Source: VFZS01 sp964353255
GTDB taxonomy: Bacteria > Acidobacteriota > Terriglobia > Bryobacterales > Bryobacteraceae
Length of the DNA stretch: 10,767 bases
Reading direction: 5' to 3'
Assembly: GCA_964353255.1 (NCBI GenBank)
Contig: CAYGVJ010000166.1
Coordinates: 1-10,767, forward strand
Below are positions 7,029 through 10,767 of this stretch, one piece after another (position 1 is the stretch's first letter; every line of letters starts with the position of its first letter). The position numbers and the translations under genes were made by a program. Below the pieces are notes generated by a model. The model ran no database searches. It worked only from the letters and a program-made list of their open reading frames with translations, and had not been told where the DNA came from.

Positions 7029-7568
7029 ATGGCGGAACGAGCCCCTCGCAAGCTGGATGCGCAGGCGCTGTGGGGGCATGCCCTACGGGCGCTGGGCGCG
7101 CGTGCCTGCTCCATCGCCGAGCTGCGCCAGAAACTGCTGGACCGCGCCCAGCGCGCCGAGGACGTCCCGGAGGTGCTCGCGCGACTCAAGCAATACGGGT
7201 ATCTGGACGACCGCCGCTTCGCCGAAGGCTTCTCCTCAGCCCGCCTGGAGAACCAGGGCTTCGGGAAGGGCCGGGTGCTGCGCGATCTGCGCCGGCGCCG
7301 GGTGGCGCCACGCCTGGCCGAGGAGGCCGTGCAGGCGGTCTATGGTGACACGGATGAAGTCCGGCTGATCGAGGAGTATCTGCGGCGGAAATACCGGAAC
7401 ACGCCGCTCGAAACCCACCTGGCGGAGCCCCGCCATCTGGCGGCCGTCTACCGCCGGCTCCGGGGCGCAGGCTTCAGCACCGGCAACATCATGCGTGTGC
7501 TGAAGCAGTACGCCGGCGAAGCCGGCTGGCTGGAGTCCGGCGAAGAGACCGAGGAAGGGCCGGCCTGA
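7029..7568 (+). CDS. recX: RecX, regulator of RecA
   Basis: 179 residues, within the normal RecX range. RecX binds RecA filaments and blocks filament extension or activity. The all-helical three-repeat fold is recognisable: 'ALGARACSIAELRQKLLDRA' (21-40), the family hallmark 'LKQYGYLDDRRFAEGFSSAR' (53-72), 'GFGKGRVLRDLRRRRVAP' (77-94), then further repeats with 'YRRLRGAGFSTGNIMRVLKQY' near the C-terminus. ATG 7029 is the first possible start, because an in-frame TGA lies at 6993-6995; no good Shine-Dalgarno sequence is seen. recA is not in the window, so recX is uncoupled from it here. The gene ends 12 bases before the first inverted-repeat element. Confidence 0.85.
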   Translation: MAERAPRKLDAQALWGHALRALGARACSIAELRQKLLDRAQRAEDVPEVLARLKQYGYLDDRRFAEGFSSARLENQGFGKGRVLRDLRRRRVAPRLAEEAVQAVYGDTDEVRLIEEYLRRKYRNTPLETHLAEPRHLAAVYRRLRGAGFSTGNIMRVLKQYAGEAGWLESGEETEEGPA

Positions 7569-7580
7569 ACAGAATCCGAC

Positions 7581-7689
7581 GTGGGGTGGGCTTTCCAGCC
7601 TGCCAGGTGCCCCTTGGGCGGGCCTGCTGGCCGGCTTTCCAAAAAGGCCGGCATGGACGCCGGCCGGCAAGCAAGAATGCTCACCCCAC
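7581..7689. repeat. inverted-repeat element, copy A (109 bp)
   Basis: Bounded by GTGGGGTG and CACCCCAC. The outer 24 bases at each side are imperfect inverted repeats, and the inner arms (GCCGGC-rich) can pair further, so the whole element can fold as one long hairpin. It carries no gene; reading frames across it are artefacts. Copies B (8292-8401) and C (9205-9313) share the ends and much of the interior. The form suits a MITE or large REP-like palindrome. It is directly followed by a carB 3'-end copy. Confidence 0.85.
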
Positions 7690-7740
7690 CGGCGCGTGGA
7701 TCTCCTGCAGGTTCCAGACGCGGACCGGGTCGCGGCGGCG
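7681..7740 (-). pseudogene. stranded carB 3' end, copy A (last 20 codons)
   Basis: The minus strand reads 'RRRDPVRVWNLQEIHAPVG' plus TGA, the same as the C-terminus of the real carB at 9305-9364 apart from one Ser-to-Asn change. Six codons differ, five of them silently. Homology stops at about 7742, so no more of carB is present. The V-x-S/N-L-Q-E-x-H ending is typical of CarB proteins, which shows the fragment came from a carB gene and is not an intrinsic part of the inverted-repeat element. Confidence 0.85.
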
Positions 7741-7753
7741 GGAGGCACGGGGA

Positions 7754-7759
7754 TATAAT
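7754..7759 (+). promoter_or_regulatory. consensus -10 box (TATAAT) for the MNT module
   Basis: A perfect TATAAT lies 13 bases before the preferred ATG (7773) and 13 bases beyond the carB-tail copy. The -35 region would fall inside that tail (around 7731-7736) and is not a good match. Initiation near 7766 would give a leader of only about 7 bases, so translation would be nearly leaderless. Confidence 0.45.
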
Positions 7760-7772
7760 ACGGTTGTCGCCG

Positions 7773-8093
7773 ATGGCCATAAGGCTTCCCGTCATCCTGG
7801 CTGAACTGCGCGCCACGTTGGAGAGGACGTACCAGGAGAGACTCGTCCGACTGGTTCTGTACGGTTCTCAGGCCCGGGGTGACGCGGGGAGCGGGTCCGA
7901 CATCGACGTGCTCGTCGTCCTGAAGAGCCCGGTGCAGCCGGGCGAGGAAATCGCCCGCCTGGGGCCGTTTCTCACCGATCTGTCGCTGACGCACGACACG
8001 CTGGTCTCTTGCGCCTTTGTCTCCGAAGAGCGGTTCCGCCAGGAGCGGAGTCCCTTCCTGATGAATGTCCGGCGGGAGGGCGTCGTTGTATGA
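7773..8093 (+). CDS. MNT-type nucleotidyltransferase, probable antitoxin of an MNT-HEPN pair
   Basis: 106 residues. The minimal nucleotidyltransferase signature is clear: 'LYGSQARGDAGSGSDIDVLVVL' (29-50), with G31-S32 and the metal-binding Asp pair D43/D45. The C-terminal 'SEERFRQERSPFLMNVRREGVVV' is the common end of this family. In characterised MNT-HEPN systems the MNT protein neutralises its HEPN RNase partner by transferring AMP to it (established for the family, not for this gene). ATG 7773 is preferred; the frame is open upstream, but that part runs through the repeat element. TTG 7764 is an alternative. The stop codon overlaps the next ORF by ATGA, implying translational coupling. Confidence 0.8.
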   Translation: MAIRLPVILAELRATLERTYQERLVRLVLYGSQARGDAGSGSDIDVLVVLKSPVQPGEEIARLGPFLTDLSLTHDTLVSCAFVSEERFRQERSPFLMNVRREGVVV

Positions 8094-8242
8094 CAGAACA
8101 GCAGGCGGCCCGCAACGTATCGGACTACGACATAGGACCGGAAGTCACGTCCGCTGAGGCGGCGGAGCAGATAGAGCGGGCTGCCAGGTTCGTGGAGTTG
8201 GCGTCCCGGCTTCTTAGTACCCCGGCCAGCCCAGGCGCCTGA
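8090..8242 (+). CDS. 50-residue ORF resembling an internally deleted HEPN toxin
   Basis: Starts in the ATGA overlap with the MNT gene, exactly where a HEPN partner should start. The first residues, 'MTEQQAARNVSDY', resemble HEPN N-termini of this type. The rest, 'DYDIGPEVTSAEAAEQIERA' and on to 'RFVELASRLL', resembles the last helix region of such proteins. The central part, including the RNase Rx4-6H motif, is absent, since a full HEPN protein is about 130 residues. My reading is an in-frame internal deletion joining N- and C-terminal ends at an 'S/A-D-Y' sequence. The family comparison is from memory; it could instead be an unrelated short partner. Confidence 0.5.
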   Translation: MTEQQAARNVSDYDIGPEVTSAEAAEQIERAARFVELASRLLSTPASPGA

Positions 8243-8257
8243 GGCTTACGCCGCCGT

Positions 8258-8273
8258 CCCCCGCCCGCGGGGG
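8258..8273 (+). terminator. GC hairpin after the MNT module, weak terminator
   Basis: CCCCCGC and GCGGGGG are exact complements separated by CC (a realistic loop would open the innermost pair), 15 bases after the short ORF. It is followed by TCTCTTC, only mildly T-rich. Plausible transcript end for the MNT module. Confidence 0.4.
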
Positions 8274-8291
8274 TCTCTTCGCGGCTCCGAT

Positions 8292-8401
8292 GTAGGGGGG
8301 GCTTTCCAGCCTGCCGGGTGCCCTTTGGGCGGGCCTGCTGGCCGGCTTTCCAAAAGGCCCGGCACGGACCGCCGGCCGGCAAGCAAGAATGCTCACCCCA
8401 C
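8292..8401. repeat. inverted-repeat element, copy B (110 bp)
   Basis: Nearly the same as copy A along its length, including the shared run GGCCTGCTGGCCGGCTTTCC, but the left end has decayed to GTAGGGGGGG. The right end, GCTCACCCCAC, is intact. It is followed by another carB 3'-end copy. The 8243-8521 interval otherwise holds only the weak terminator and a possible promoter. Confidence 0.85.
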
Positions 8402-8452
8402 CGCTGCGTGGATTTCCTGGAGGCTCCACACGCGGACCGGGTCGCGGCGGCG
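8393..8452 (-). pseudogene. stranded carB 3' end, copy B (last 20 codons)
   Basis: The minus strand reads 'RRRDPVRVWSLQEIHAAVG' plus TGA. Compared with the real carB end, six codons differ; five changes are silent and one gives Pro-to-Ala. Homology ends just beyond the three Arg codons, the same limit as in copy A. Confidence 0.85.
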
Positions 8453-8509
8453 GCGTGTTCCCAGCTTTCCCTCGGGCTGAGTCCTGCTTAGTCGTGCAAT
8501 ATCCTGCGC

Positions 8510-8515
8510 TACACT
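8510..8515 (+). promoter_or_regulatory. possible -10 box for the RHH-PIN module
   Basis: TACACT lies 6 bases before ATG 8522, with a poor -35 (around TTAGTC, 8488-8493). Initiation about 7 bases downstream would fall on the ATG itself, so the transcript could be leaderless. GGAGG (8516-8520) sits only one base from the ATG, too close to be a normal ribosome-binding site. Confidence 0.3.
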
Positions 8516-8521
8516 GGAGGT

Positions 8522-8794
8522 ATGAGGACGAGCAAGACGCTCTCGATCACTCTGCCTCCGGAGATGCTGTTACGCGCTGAGCAACTGGCCGAACGAGAAA
8601 GCCGCACGATGAGCGAGCTCGTGCGGGAGGCCCTTCGCTATTATGAGCGGAGGAAGTGGTGGGAGGAGATGAATTCCGACGGTCGGGCTAGGGCCGAACA
8701 GCTCGGGCTGGCGGAGGCCGATGTAGTCCCGTTGGTGAAGCAGGTTCGCAAAGACCGCCGCTCACGGCAGGACGCCCAGCGACCGGCGAGATGA
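8522..8794 (+). CDS. ribbon-helix-helix (CopG/Arc-type) antitoxin
   Basis: 90 residues. The N-terminal 'KTLSITLPPEML' (5-16) forms the DNA-contacting beta strand and the start of helix 1. 'SRTMSELVREALRYYERRKW' (27-46) is the turn and helix 2 typical of RHH repressors. The rest (about 47-90) is charged and would wrap the toxin. It overlaps the PIN gene by ATGA, the standard antitoxin-first arrangement. Proteins of this type bind as dimers to their own operator and neutralise the partner nuclease; autoregulation is therefore expected but no operator was identified. The start is fixed by the RHH strand. The gene looks intact, unlike its partner. Confidence 0.85.
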   Translation: MRTSKTLSITLPPEMLLRAEQLAERESRTMSELVREALRYYERRKWWEEMNSDGRARAEQLGLAEADVVPLVKQVRKDRRSRQDAQRPAR

Positions 8795-9203
8795 TCCGAG
8801 TTTTCGTAGACACCAACGTCTACGTCTCGGCGCTGGTCTTTGGCGGCAGGCCGGCGGGGTGCTGCAACTGGCGGAGTCGGGAGCGTTTGAGTTGGTGGTC
8901 TCGGCGACGATCAAGGCCGAACTGATCGAGACGCTCACAACCAAGTTCGGCTGGTCGGCACGCCGGGCGGAGCAAGCGTGCCGAAGGCTTTGGGACGAAG
9001 CTTGCTGGGTGGTGCGTCCGCAAGAAGTCCAAGGGAGCCGGGACCCGGACGACGACCACGTTCTCAGTTGCGCCCTGGGGGCGCAGGCCCAGGCTATTGT
9101 TACCGGCGACCAAGATCTTCTGGCGCTTCATCCGTTTCGAGGCGTGGAAATACTGGCTCCTGCCGACTTCCTGGCGAGGCGATTCTGGGAAAAACAAGCG
9201 TGA
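8791..9203 (+). pseudogene. PIN-domain toxin (COG1569/TIGR00305 type) split by a frameshift
   Basis: ATG 8791 opens 'MIRVFVDTNVYVSALVFGG' in one frame. The continuation 'VLQLAESGAFELVVSATIKA' and on to the stop at 9201-9203 lies in another frame from about 8859. Adding one G to the GGGG run at 8856-8859 restores a 137-residue protein of normal length. In the restored protein the PIN acidic residues are all present: D7 ('VDTNV'), E44 ('IKAELIE'), the 'DPDDDHVL' cluster (85-92) and D107 ('VTGDQDLL'). As read, translation from 8791 ends after 44 residues. Causes: real inactivation, a homopolymer error in sequencing or assembly, or -1 slippage, since GGG at 8857-8859 can re-pair with GGG at 8856-8858. 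The family cleaves RNA. The gene ends one base before repeat copy C. Confidence 0.8.
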
Positions 9204-9204
9204 T

Positions 9205-9304
9205 GTGGGGTGGGCTTTCCAGCCTGCCAGCCGGCCCCCCGGCCGGCTTTCCACCAAGGCCGGCACGGATGCCCGCCCAAGGGGCACCCGGCAAGCAAGA
9301 ATGC

Positions 9305-9313
<9 letters not shown>
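9205..9313. repeat. inverted-repeat element, copy C (109 bp), overlapping the carB stop
   Basis: Same termini as copy A (GTGGGGTGGGCTTTCC on the left, GCAAGAATGCTCACCCCAC on the right). Inside, a roughly 22-base block that lies in the left arm of A and B (GGTGCCCCTTGGGCGGGC) is found inverted in the right arm here (GCCCGCCCAAGGGGCACC). The last nine bases overlap carB: on the minus strand GTG GGG TGA encodes the final Val-Gly-stop. It fills the gap between the convergent PIN and carB genes and may act as a two-way terminator. Confidence 0.85.

Positions 9314-10767
<1,454 letters not shown>

Noticed and set aside
6976..7368. Alternative frame starting just after the GGAGG at 6978-6982
   Set aside because: It runs over recX in another frame. 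RecX motifs are convincing in the 7029 frame, so the GGAGG appears to be an unused match.
7581..7804. Open frames through the repeat elements (peptides such as 'GWAFQPA' and 'RLESPPH' in several copies)
   Set aside because: They are translations of the inverted-repeat elements on either strand and recur wherever the element does; no sign of real coding.

Overview
This GC-rich window most resembles an acidobacterial chromosome, probably of the Solibacter/Bryobacter type. The clues are the C-terminal part of a large Oar-like TonB-dependent outer-membrane receptor, a Tat-exported FAD oxidoreductase, a CpsB/YwqE-type PHP phosphatase in a small envelope cluster, and dispersed 109-110 bp inverted-repeat elements. 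The assignment rests on gene style, not on a marker gene.

Layout. Positions 1-2253 (+) hold the receptor, followed by a strong hairpin terminator. Positions 2354-4039 (-) encode the FAD oxidoreductase, convergent with the receptor. A 52-residue membrane protein (4100-4258, +) diverges from it. Positions 4326-6923 (-) form a probable four-gene operon read right to left: YtxH-like small membrane protein, single-span DUF948-like coiled-coil protein, PHP tyrosine phosphatase, HEAT-repeat protein. recX (7029-7568, +) diverges from that operon. carB (9305 to the window end, -) supplies the C-terminal half of the carbamoyl-phosphate synthase large subunit.

The accessory island lies between recX and carB (7569-9304). 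It holds two toxin-antitoxin-like modules, both reading toward carB. The first is an MNT nucleotidyltransferase plus a 50-residue ORF that looks like an internally deleted HEPN protein. The second is a ribbon-helix-helix antitoxin plus a PIN toxin split by a one-base frameshift. In both modules the antitoxin side is intact and the toxin side is damaged.

The main discovery is how these modules are bounded. Three inverted-repeat elements (7581-7689, 8292-8401, 9205-9313) are each fused to the last 20 codons of carB. The rightmost is the real carB end; the other two (7681-7740, 8393-8452) are stranded carB 3' ends that differ from it mostly at synonymous positions. The simplest reading is that the carB 3' end is a repeated insertion or recombination site: each incoming TA cassette brought its own carB end and pushed the previous one outward. 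No integrase or transposase is visible, so the mechanism is open.
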